A stretch of DNA of 64,000 bases, from positions 1 through 64,000 of the forward strand of contig JARBJD010000024.1 of the NCBI GenBank assembly GCA_033064195.1, in the 5' to 3' direction. The notes beneath the pieces were generated by a model. It was not told where the DNA came from. It did not search any database and saw only the letters and a program-made list of their open reading frames with translations. Positions within the stretch are counted from its first letter, which is position 1. Every line of letters begins with the position of its first letter. This document shows, one piece after another, positions 53,564 to 62,700 of this stretch. The position numbers and the translations under genes are program-made. The stretch comes from Blattamonas nauphoetae. Taxonomy: Eukaryota; Preaxostyla; Oxymonadida.

Positions 53564-53797
53564 TTAGTCTCCATTGTTCTGAATCCCTCCATCTCTGTTT
53601 GCTGCGGCCCTCTCCCGTTCAGCCTGCGCCCGGACATGGTCGCCCTCTTGTTCAGCAATCTTCGCTCGGCGGTCGTGCTCCTTCGCGTGTTGTTCTCTCA
53701 TCCAAGGCGAATTCCGGTCCACACCGACTGCCTGAAGTCCTTTGTCAATAAATCGAAGAAAATGTCCAAATGCATATTGTTCATCCTTTCCTTCCAT
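53564..53797 (-). CDS. Hypothetical 77-residue charged protein
   Basis: Frame starting MEGKDEQYAFGHFLRFIDKG and ending in a highly charged helix (HDRRAKIAEQEGDHVRAQAE, then RERAAANRDG). The helix has the heptad-like pattern of a coiled coil and the composition is protein-like, unlike chance frames nearby. No upstream element and no recognised family; may be an exon or remnant of a larger gene. Confidence 0.35.
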   Translation of the reverse strand: MEGKDEQYAFGHFLRFIDKGLQAVGVDRNSPWMREQHAKEHDRRAKIAEQEGDHVRAQAERERAAANRDGGIQNNGD

Positions 53798-54281
53798 GAA
53801 TGTAATTTGATGTCAACAACTTAATTTTTTGAGATTCCATAATATCTTCATGTCAGAAAAAATTCTGGTAAATAACCTCTTCTCTCCGACTTTTTGCTTT
53901 TTTCGAGAATCGTCTCGGCACCACAAACAAGTTTGCCTGGAACAGGAAAGAGAATGTGAAATGACACATGAAGGGATTGCAGTTAAAGGATGAGCTTGCT
54001 CCATGTCACTTCTGGATGGCCGAGATGTGTCGCCAAGGGAGAACCATTTTGTGGAACAATCAGGAAACACTGATGTCGCCACAAACAGCGAGGAATGGCG
54101 AGGATGGACGAGTTTGATTTCGGAGGAGTGGGAGAGTGGGGTGACGAGAGAGGGAGACTGAGGGAGAAGTAAATTCGTTCTGGCAAATGACGAGGCGACA
54201 AAGATCACAAATAATCAGTGATTGTTGTCAAATAGCAGTCATATACAGCTCGAAATGTTCACCGATTTTTGTCTGTGTCTA
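53798..54281. other. Family A 3' tail, diverged
   Basis: 54020-54280 matches tail variant A after the gene at 54282 on the minus strand, without the distal half. 53800-54010 has no match inside the window. Confidence 0.45.
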
Positions 54282-55352
54282 TCAATGATATGGAAGATTC
54301 GTGCCCAGCTTGTTGTTCCATTCAATCGAAAAGAGACCAATGAATCGTCCTGAGTTCGTGTCTTGGTCGTTTCGCAATCTTTGTTCAATCGCATCGCAGA
54401 ATCCCTCCATTCTCAACATTTGATCCATTGTCTTCCATATATGTCGTTCATATCCCCTTTGTGTGTTCCATCTATCCTGGATCTCGGCCATTAATCTCAT
54501 AAATTTTAAGATTGAGTCATCATTGTCAAAGTATGTGAGACAACTTGGAATCGTGAGAATGACAGGTGTATTCAGAACAAATTCCAGTGTGGGTCGATAA
54601 TATGGAGATCTTTCGAGGATTTGGGCGAGGAGTGCCAGAAAAGACTTGGATTGGTCACCATCGACGATCGAAAAGCGGTTAACGCACAGATGGCAAATAT
54701 ACTCCTCCGATGGTACGAGAACATGCTTCAAGACCGTCTCGTGAACAGTCTGTCGTTTTTCGCGATCTTTAATTCGAAGGAGTGAGAGACCAAGTGGAGT
54801 GGAGAGAAACAAACAATTGTCAATGATTTTAACGAGATTGGTGTGGATATCTTCTGCTTCTGTAAAGGAAAGAGACAGGATATTGAGAGTGATGACGAGT
54901 TGAGGGATAAGATCAGCTTTGACGAGGGTAAAGTGGACTTTTGTTGAACAGTTTCTGATCAGAGTTCCGAGCATCTCCATCGTTGCTGCGGTGATGACTA
55001 GACTTGGTGATGAAATGAGCACCACAATGCACTGTATGAAGTTGGTCCACGAATCATCAGAACTCGATACACGGCTGCTGAGAAGAGCATCTGCCATTTC
55101 TTCATCCTCCGGATCCACAGTTTCGAGAAATTGCACGGCTTTAGCTTCCAATGTGACATCAAGTGCAGGTTGGGAGTTCACAGTGGAAACGAGAGATCGA
55201 AAGATAACTGCCCATTCGTCTACAGTTTTTGGTACTTCTTCGCTCCAATTCAGGAATGGTGAGCAACCCATTGAAAACTCAAATTGATGGGACGACAAAT
55301 CAGATTGAGTTGTATTTGGGGAGGCGTCTTTTTTCTTTATTATCGTGTTCAT
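54282..55352 (-). CDS. Family A protein, MNTIIKKKD N-terminus
   Basis: Intact, 356 residues. Leader ASPNTTQSDLSSHQFEFSMG, FLNWSEEVPKTVDEWAVIFR, LEAKAVQFLETVDPEDEEMA, SEEYICHLCVNRFSIVDGDQ, TPVILTIPSCLTYFDNDDS, MLRMEGFCDAIEQRLRNDQD, end LGTNLPYH. It lies 110 bp downstream of the stop of the F-box/LRR gene on the same strand, and that gap contains its upstream element, so it is probably transcribed on its own. The block TETVDPEDEE resembles 33807 rather than its MNT neighbours, a sign of mosaicism. Confidence 0.85.
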   Translation of the reverse strand: MNTIIKKKDASPNTTQSDLSSHQFEFSMGCSPFLNWSEEVPKTVDEWAVIFRSLVSTVNSQPALDVTLEAKAVQFLETVDPEDEEMADALLSSRVSSSDDSWTNFIQCIVVLISSPSLVITAATMEMLGTLIRNCSTKVHFTLVKADLIPQLVITLNILSLSFTEAEDIHTNLVKIIDNCLFLSTPLGLSLLRIKDREKRQTVHETVLKHVLVPSEEYICHLCVNRFSIVDGDQSKSFLALLAQILERSPYYRPTLEFVLNTPVILTIPSCLTYFDNDDSILKFMRLMAEIQDRWNTQRGYERHIWKTMDQMLRMEGFCDAIEQRLRNDQDTNSGRFIGLFSIEWNNKLGTNLPYH

Positions 55353-55370
55353 TCCTTTTGAGTCAGAGAT

Positions 55371-55392
55371 GAATCACTCGTTATGGGTCAGA
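55371..55392 (-). promoter_or_regulatory. Family A upstream element (minus)
   Basis: On the minus strand TCTGACCCATAACGAGTGAT plus TC, 18 bases before ATG 55352. Confidence 0.6.
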
Positions 55393-55462
55393 GCAATTGA
55401 AGAAAGAACGACGCTGGGATGAAATGTTTCAAAGAATAAAGATTTGAAAAAAAGACACTTTC

Positions 55463-58400
55463 TCACATTTCCATTTTCGACAGCTCCACGTCATTGATCT
55501 TTTGGATTGATGGGAACTGCTCCCGAAGCAACGGAACAGCCGTTGGAATTTCAATCTGTCCAATCACAACATCTCCAACGGTCTTAGACAATACCCCTCT
55601 CCGTTTCGGCAGAGAATCGAGTTGCAACTTGTGCAAAGAAGGGAGATTGTTGACGAGATGAGAGAGAACAGCTGTGTTGATCCAGCCGACCTTCGTCAAC
55701 GACATTGTGGTGAGAGAACGAGGCACGCGGAGACTGTCATGTGCTGCTGGCTGTTCCAGTTTGAATCGTTTTTCACCAACTTCCGAGCGATTGTGAGACA
55801 ACACCAAGTCGAGCTCGGCCTTCCTCTCTTCCTCGTCCATTTCATCGTTTTTACGATTCTTTGACATTCTCTTCTGCAGTTCTTCAAATTGCGATCGTTT
55901 CTTCGCCAGTTTCTCTTGCAGTGTCTCTCCTTGAACGCGAATGTCACTCGTTTTCGACCCTCCTAATCCCCTCAGTCTGAGCACTCGCAGTTCCGAACGA
56001 TCCACCCACAACCGCTCCAACTTCCCGCAAAATCGAACTTCCAGCTCTTCCAAAGATTGTGGGATGGTTGTGATTTCTTCGATTTGGGAGAGATTTGACA
56101 GACGGAGAGTTTTGAGACTTGTGCCTGTCGAGAGAGACGAGAGCAGCTCATTCAAGCTTTGTGTTGTGAGGGAAGCGATTGAATCAAGTTCGAGAAGAGT
56201 GAGGGAGTGTGGAATGATGTTCGGTTTCGTAAAATTGAGAGATCTCGAACCAGACAGTGTGAGTGTTCGGATGGTGTCTTGTCCTCCTTCCGTGCTCCCA
56301 TCACTCCATCCAACATCTTCCATCAACTTCCCAATCATCAACTCGTCCACAGTCAATCCAGACAGGAGCTGGAGAGTCTGAAGTTCGGGGCAGGGATCAA
56401 TGGTGATGACAGGACGAGAGGAGGAGAGGGAGAGAGTGGTCAGTGGGAAGTGAATGTTAGCTCCTTCAGCCATCCCATTTCTGATGTCGACTTGAGACAG
56501 AAGTGGGGAGTTGGAGGCGATGACAGTTCGAAGAAGAGGAGAGTGCACAACAAGCTTCTCCAAATTCTTAAATTCACTCAATTTCAGATCGAGGAACTTG
56601 TTTGCGTCGAATTGAACACCAACCTGACGAGGCGATGCGGAGACGATCTCGATGGATTTGACTTTTGGAGATTCTTCCAAAAACAGCCCTGACAAGATGT
56701 TCCCATCGCCTGTCTCCACAATCCGAACAACTTCCAAATTCCGACAGCGGACAAGACCAACACGGTCCAAGTTGGGGAGATTGGAGAGGACAGCCTCTGT
56801 CAAGACTGACGAGGAGACGAAGAGTTGTGTGAGGAGAGGCGCGAACGAAGGAATCAACGCGAACTGTCTTGTGTCCAGCCGATCTGACTCCAACGTGAGC
56901 TTCATCAAGTTCGGACACGGCGTGGTGTCCTGTTCGAGGATGGTCAGGAATGACAGAGACGACGGCTGAAACAAGGCAAGAGACGTCAGATGGGAGGTGA
57001 GGAACGGAAGAATCCGCATTCTTTCCTTCGAAACGGCACTCGAACGAAATGACGTTGTTTTTCTGACATCCGCTTCGAGTTCATCCTTCCGAGCAGCCAT
57101 CCACTCAGTCTGCCAATGTTCCAAGTTGTATGTTTGCTCCGAGTTCTCAAATCTGTTGTGAGACGTGTTATCAATCGTCACAACTTCACATTTCCCGTCA
57201 ACAACTTGATTTGGCTGAGATGGGAAGCGAGGAAGATCAAGCGACACAAGCCGAGGTGCTCGCAGGAAACCAAAATGTTGGAAGAGCAGACAGCCAGTCA
57301 GACACAGCCACGTCAGATTCGGTGCGTCGATCAGAACTGTTTTCAAGTTCTTGCTTCTCGCGAACGACACGCGGGAGAGAGTGGGGAGATCAGAAATGGT
57401 TGGGGCACACAGAGAGGTACAGGAACATGCGGAGAGTGATTTCAATCGCGTGAGAGGTTTCGATTGCCTGTTTAGGATCCGATTTAGGAGCATATCGTCG
57501 AGAGTGTTGCATCCATCGAGAATTAGAGTCTCCAGATTAGGCGTTTCGAGACTCAGCTGGAAATCGAGGGAGGAATACGAGAGGTCCAGAGACGTCAACG
57601 TCGGATGAACAATCAAATTCGCGTGCTCAGCCTCACTCGACACCTTCCCAGCGCTCTTCTCCCAAAACAGCTGATTGTCTGTCACAACTTCACCCGAATT
57701 CGCATGATCCTTGTTGAGGACGCCACTCAGCGTGAGCGAGCGAAGATGCGTCTGCCGAGCGACTGTCGGTTGAAGTGTCTTGATCGAGAGACGCGGACAG
57801 CGAGTGATCAGAAGAGATTCGAGGTTGGTGGCCGTGAAGATGAATTCGGAGAGATTTTGGAGGTTGGAGAGTTGGAGAGAAGCGAGTGAGGATAAATTGT
57901 TCAGTTCGGCGTAAAGAACGAGAGAGGTGAGGTTTGGCATGGAGGAAACAGAGAGATGGGAGAGTGTTGGGGCGTGTTGGAGAAGAGATTGGATCGACAC
58001 AGTGTCGCATGCACATCTGTCGATGGTGATGGATTGGAGGGTTGGGGCGTCGAGGGAGATGAGATCGAACGTGCATTCTGAAAAAGTGATTGTTCGGAGC
58101 GAGGAAAAGGTTGGGAGGAGAACAAAGGGTTGAAATTGACACATGGTGAAGGTGAGTGAGACGAGATGAGGGAAGAGCGACGGAAGGAGGGTCAGATCAT
58201 CACCAAAAGACATTGTGCTGAGTTCGAGTGTGGTAACATTCGATTTAAGGCAGTGCGGCGATGATATTGCTTCAGGAGTTGTAAATGAAGATGGTAAGAA
58301 CGGAACAAAGTGTAAAAAGGTGAATTTCCCGATGCCGTTGTCAATTTCTGGTGTTGGTTCTTTGTGTGATGGAGGGATCATTCGTTCAGGCTCGTTTTCT

Positions 58401-59707
58401 GCCAGAGCTATCAATAGTCTTGATAAAACTTGCTGTGGTGGGCTTGAACGAGCCGATATCGCGTTTTCAACAAAATCCAGGATGGTGATCATCTCTCTTG
58501 AAGTTTGTGATTGTTCGGTGGTCAGGCGAACAATCTGAAGCTCTTCTGGCAATTTAAGGGAATTTAGATTGGTGTAGATGGCAGGTGATGAATAGAGGAG
58601 GTATGCAACTCGATCCCATCCGCTTTTCACACCTGATGGAAGGGGGTTCGATGATGATGAGGAGAAAGCAAATTCGGGTATTTCATCATCGTCAGGTGAT
58701 TCAGAAAAGAGATCGATCGATTTTTGATGAAATTTTTGGCCAATTTTCTGGACTGGCCTATCTTCGGGGAGTTCTTGAAAGATCGTCTCTAAATCATCGA
58801 AAGGCGACCGTTCTGCAAAATCTGGGACAGTTCCTCGAGAAATAGAACAATTTGTTCCACTCAGGGTCAAGTGGACGAGATTAGGCAGAGAATGCAGGAA
58901 AGAGAGGTCGTCGAGAGGGCTTCCAGTAAGTCCGAGTGTGGTCAATTCGGGATGAAAATATGGAATATTTTGATACAATGATGGGAGAATAAGTATTGGA
59001 CGCATTTCAAATTCGAGTTGGCCGAGGTGGAGAACGGCATGACCGCTTCCATCATCATGGACAAATGGGATAAAGATGGGATCAGATTTTGGTTGAATTC
59101 GGACAATTTTGGTGCTGTTGCTGTTATCCATCATGCTTCTCCAGCTGTTGATTGCATTATTGAGTGAAACCATCTCACAATTCAACGTGGAAGTGAAAAA
59201 ATTGTCCTCCTCCACATCAAGAGTTTCTTCTGTATCAGGATCAATACATTGGAATTGACTTTGGGTATTGTCCCATGTCGAGAAAGATAAAGGGCTAAAG
59301 TGACTTCGTGCGGACATATTTTGGAGATACAAACTTTGTAGAGACGGAAGTGCTCTCAGGATCTGTTCGAGAAAATCATCATCGTTAGGGAGCCAATCAT
59401 TCACTTCCAAAGAGGTTAACGTCGGGACAAATGCGGATAGTGCTCGGAGAAGAGTCGATTGAATTGGGTGAGGCATCAATGTGTGGGGAATGGAATATGA
59501 GAGATGTTTGATGTGAGGAAACAGGACGAACAGTGATGATAACTGTTGAAACTCATAGAGTTTGGGAGGAAGTTCAAACGAACGAGTTCCTCGAGCGACA
59601 GTTCGCCATCGTTTGGAGATCGACAAGAACGTCTGCTGATCTTCAGGATTTTCGTGAAAAAGAGAGGAAAGTTCATAGTCCGATAGTGAATCGAATATTG
59701 GTTGCAT
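55463..59707 (-). CDS. F-box-like leucine-rich-repeat protein
   Basis: An intact 1414-residue frame. The N-terminus (residues about 5-40, LSDYELSSLFHENPEDQQTF then LSISKRWRTVAR) matches the F-box pattern with its final K-RW-R-VA helix. The rest is an extended array of irregular leucine-rich repeats, for example LTSLEVNDWLPNDDDFLEQI, LVSLTFTMCQF, LTSLDLSYSSLDFQLSLETP and LETLILDGCN, interrupted by an acidic loop around residues 320-350 and a charged helix around 1290-1330 (KRSQFEELQKRMSKNRK). By family knowledge an F-box plus LRR protein would recruit substrates to an SCF ubiquitin ligase through Skp1. No signal peptide or membrane segment. Its start faces the surface-protein gene start only 34 bp away. 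No decay is seen. Confidence 0.85.
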   Translation of the reverse strand: MQPIFDSLSDYELSSLFHENPEDQQTFLSISKRWRTVARGTRSFELPPKLYEFQQLSSLFVLFPHIKHLSYSIPHTLMPHPIQSTLLRALSAFVPTLTSLEVNDWLPNDDDFLEQILRALPSLQSLYLQNMSARSHFSPLSFSTWDNTQSQFQCIDPDTEETLDVEEDNFFTSTLNCEMVSLNNAINSWRSMMDNSNSTKIVRIQPKSDPIFIPFVHDDGSGHAVLHLGQLEFEMRPILILPSLYQNIPYFHPELTTLGLTGSPLDDLSFLHSLPNLVHLTLSGTNCSISRGTVPDFAERSPFDDLETIFQELPEDRPVQKIGQKFHQKSIDLFSESPDDDEIPEFAFSSSSSNPLPSGVKSGWDRVAYLLYSSPAIYTNLNSLKLPEELQIVRLTTEQSQTSREMITILDFVENAISARSSPPQQVLSRLLIALAENEPERMIPPSHKEPTPEIDNGIGKFTFLHFVPFLPSSFTTPEAISSPHCLKSNVTTLELSTMSFGDDLTLLPSLFPHLVSLTFTMCQFQPFVLLPTFSSLRTITFSECTFDLISLDAPTLQSITIDRCACDTVSIQSLLQHAPTLSHLSVSSMPNLTSLVLYAELNNLSSLASLQLSNLQNLSEFIFTATNLESLLITRCPRLSIKTLQPTVARQTHLRSLTLSGVLNKDHANSGEVVTDNQLFWEKSAGKVSSEAEHANLIVHPTLTSLDLSYSSLDFQLSLETPNLETLILDGCNTLDDMLLNRILNRQSKPLTRLKSLSACSCTSLCAPTISDLPTLSRVSFARSKNLKTVLIDAPNLTWLCLTGCLLFQHFGFLRAPRLVSLDLPRFPSQPNQVVDGKCEVVTIDNTSHNRFENSEQTYNLEHWQTEWMAARKDELEADVRKTTSFRSSAVSKERMRILPFLTSHLTSLALFQPSSLSFLTILEQDTTPCPNLMKLTLESDRLDTRQFALIPSFAPLLTQLFVSSSVLTEAVLSNLPNLDRVGLVRCRNLEVVRIVETGDGNILSGLFLEESPKVKSIEIVSASPRQVGVQFDANKFLDLKLSEFKNLEKLVVHSPLLRTVIASNSPLLSQVDIRNGMAEGANIHFPLTTLSLSSSRPVITIDPCPELQTLQLLSGLTVDELMIGKLMEDVGWSDGSTEGGQDTIRTLTLSGSRSLNFTKPNIIPHSLTLLELDSIASLTTQSLNELLSSLSTGTSLKTLRLSNLSQIEEITTIPQSLEELEVRFCGKLERLWVDRSELRVLRLRGLGGSKTSDIRVQGETLQEKLAKKRSQFEELQKRMSKNRKNDEMDEEERKAELDLVLSHNRSEVGEKRFKLEQPAAHDSLRVPRSLTTMSLTKVGWINTAVLSHLVNNLPSLHKLQLDSLPKRRGVLSKTVGDVVIGQIEIPTAVPLLREQFPSIQKINDVELSKMEM

Positions 59708-59741
59708 GGAGTCTCAGCAAAGGATGTGGGTTTGATCCTCC
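59708..59741. promoter_or_regulatory. 34-bp divergent intergenic gap
   Basis: The whole space between the two start codons of oppositely transcribed genes. Either the promoters overlap and lie partly in coding sequence, or one start codon is annotated too far upstream. No family A upstream element is present. Confidence 0.5.
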
Positions 59742-62700
59742 ATGTTTTTCATATTCTACATTGCGGTCACTTCTTCATTATCTCTACCTCACCTCCTCAC
59801 ATATATCTCACTTGATTCTCAGTCTGGATTGTCGTCTCCTTTCCGAATCACACTCACGTCCTCGATCATTCTCTCGAACGAACTCGTCATTGCTGACAAT
59901 GACGTTACTCTGACTGGGACCCAGTCAACACTCCTCACCAATGATGCGAACCACCAATATTCTTTTCTCCTTTTGTTTTCCAATTCGACCTTCTCGCTAA
60001 GTTCAATTGATTTGAGCTCTGAAACGAGAATATTCTCAGCAACCGACTCATGTATCACGGTTGGAAATTCAATCATTACAACAGCATCTCTTGAACCCCT
60101 TTTTCTGTCAAGGAGTTCCTCATACCAGCTGGAAGCCTGCCACATCAATTTCCAGAATCCTTCCTCCCTATCAAGGGGCCTTCTCGAAACAAACACGAGC
60201 TGGAGTGGGATATTTCTCATTTCTTGCACTATGGACAATTTTATTCTGAATCATGAATCGTGCCTGACTGGAGACTCCCAAACAACTTCCGTCCAAATGA
60301 TCTCGTCCCATGTTTCGAATATCTCGACCACAACCCCCACCACAGCCTTCAGTGCAGCCCCATCGATTTCACCTTTTGGAAGGTCGTCCGTTGTGGGGTC
60401 AGACTGGATCGACACCTCAAACGCGTTTTATGGCCAAATCGTTGGCGATTTGAACAGCGAGTCGGAAATGATCAGTGTGAACAACACTCACACCCGCAGT
60501 GTTCGTACAGGATGGTATTCTGCCTCAAATGCAGCTTATACAGTGAAACAAAACATCACCTCGGCCAAAACCTTCAACGGTGATACATTCACCGGATGCT
60601 ATCCTCCAACCCTCGACAAAAACAACGAAGGCGGTGCTTTGTTCATTGCAGCATCTGGCATCAAAGTTAATCTCACATCGTGCATATTCACAGACTGCCA
60701 TGCCAGCGAAGGAGGAGCCATCAGAGTTCGCGTTGACTATACGATGACGATGATCATTGATAAATGCACATTCAATAGTGTTTACTGTACCGAACAAACA
60801 GGAGTTTATCGAAGCCACAATTGTGGAACGGACACGATCACGAACTGCAAGTTCAATAACTGCACAACACCGATATGTGGAGCCCTCTTCTTCATTTATG
60901 CCAGCCAAGTTCGAGTTTCTGGGTGTACTTTCACAGAATGCAAGGCCACAACTGGATCACACTCCGTTGTCGAGACATTCCAGACATCTTATCTGAAAGA
61001 TCTGTTGTTCTCCAACACCTCAATCCTCAAGTGCTCAACCAAATCCAGCGCGCAGATGTATTTTGTCGAAAATTGTAAGTTCCAGTCACTCGTCTTCCAT
61101 CAATGCACGACGGGCACAACAGATTATGGTGATGTCAGAGGAGGGACGAAACACGCCGACCTTCCCTCGTATTCCTCCAACCACATGCCCCACTTCAACC
61201 AAGAAACGGCAGAACTGGGTCAAACCATCAATTTCCCGCCTTGGAAAGTGACAAATTCTGGAAAGAATGAAAACCTCTGCGGTTTCTATGACAAGAAGTG
61301 CGAAACTGTTGAATACGTGCTCACATTGTGTACAGCCAAAAATCGGGCCAGAACTGCTTATCCAATGCAAGTGATCACACTCCTCGATGCAACACACTCC
61401 ATTCCTGCAATCTCTCTTGGAGATAAAGCGATCCAGATTCAAGGAGAGAAGAGCGGGAGTACTTTCAACACGAAATTGACTGCATCCACTCCAACAGCGA
61501 CGTTCCTGTCGGTGACAACTGGCCGATTGTTTGTGAAAGACCTGCATCTGGTGGCGTTGAGTGGAGGAGTGTTTCTGGAGGTGGCAGGAACTGGGCAGGG
61601 AAAGGTGACAGGCTGCAAGATGGACACGACGCTGACAGGAACGATGAGCACAGCGTTCGCAACGTGTGCGACAGGAACGCTGACGATCGAGACATCGACA
61701 TTCACTGGATTGACACTGTCGGCGACCGCTCTGATCAGTGCAACAAGTGGGACGTTGACTATCACATCTTCTATCGCCTCATCCATCAATCTTGCGAAGA
61801 ATGGTCTGATCACAACCAGCGGAACTTCTGTGAGCGTGACTGGATCGACTTTCACATCGATTTCAAACGAAAATGGGGATGGAGGAGTGTTGTCGGTGAC
61901 GCTCGGCACATCGAACACGCTCACAGTGACGACCTCATCATTCAAACTCAACTCGGCGACTGGACGAGGAGGAGCTGTGTTTGTCTCGACGACTTCGACA
62001 GTTGCTCAGTCAGATGCACTGCCGCCTTTCCTCACGTATGGATGGGACAACGAAAAGTGTTCAGCCACACTCGGAGAGAACGTGCTTGTCTCCTGCTCGT
62101 CTGTGTCGACCGAACTCGCTTCTCGCAAATGGACGACACTGAAGCCAGCTCTTCCCGAAAGGAATCTGATCGCAGCAGAGCGAGAGACGTTCAAGATTGT
62201 TGATGGGATGAGTTCTGAGAAGCTGTTGTATCATTGGTATCCACACACGAGTGGGGAGGTTCATCTGCACAGTGTGGGAGAGGATCACACGAACTGTGGA
62301 GTGTTGCAGCTGGCATGTGTGACGATGGAGACAGCGATGACGAACATGAAAGCGATGAAAGTTGTGCTGATTGACTCTGCCTTCGTCCGATCGACAGTTT
62401 TCACGTCAACCGCAGAAACATGGACACTTCGCCAATCTTCTGGTTGCTCACTCACTCTTCAAGACGATGGGCAGATCCAAATTGCATCTGGAGTGAACTC
62501 GGCGCTGACATTGGACACTCTGACACTCGGTGTGGGGATCCTCACAGTTGGTCGCTCAGCATCGTTGTTCTCTGTTGGATCTGGCTCACTCACTTTCTCT
62601 AGCTGCCAATTGACGATTCCATCGACCATTCCAGCCACACTCATTCCGATGACAATCACTGGAGGATCACTCGTCATCTCAGCTGGCACTGTCTCCCTCC

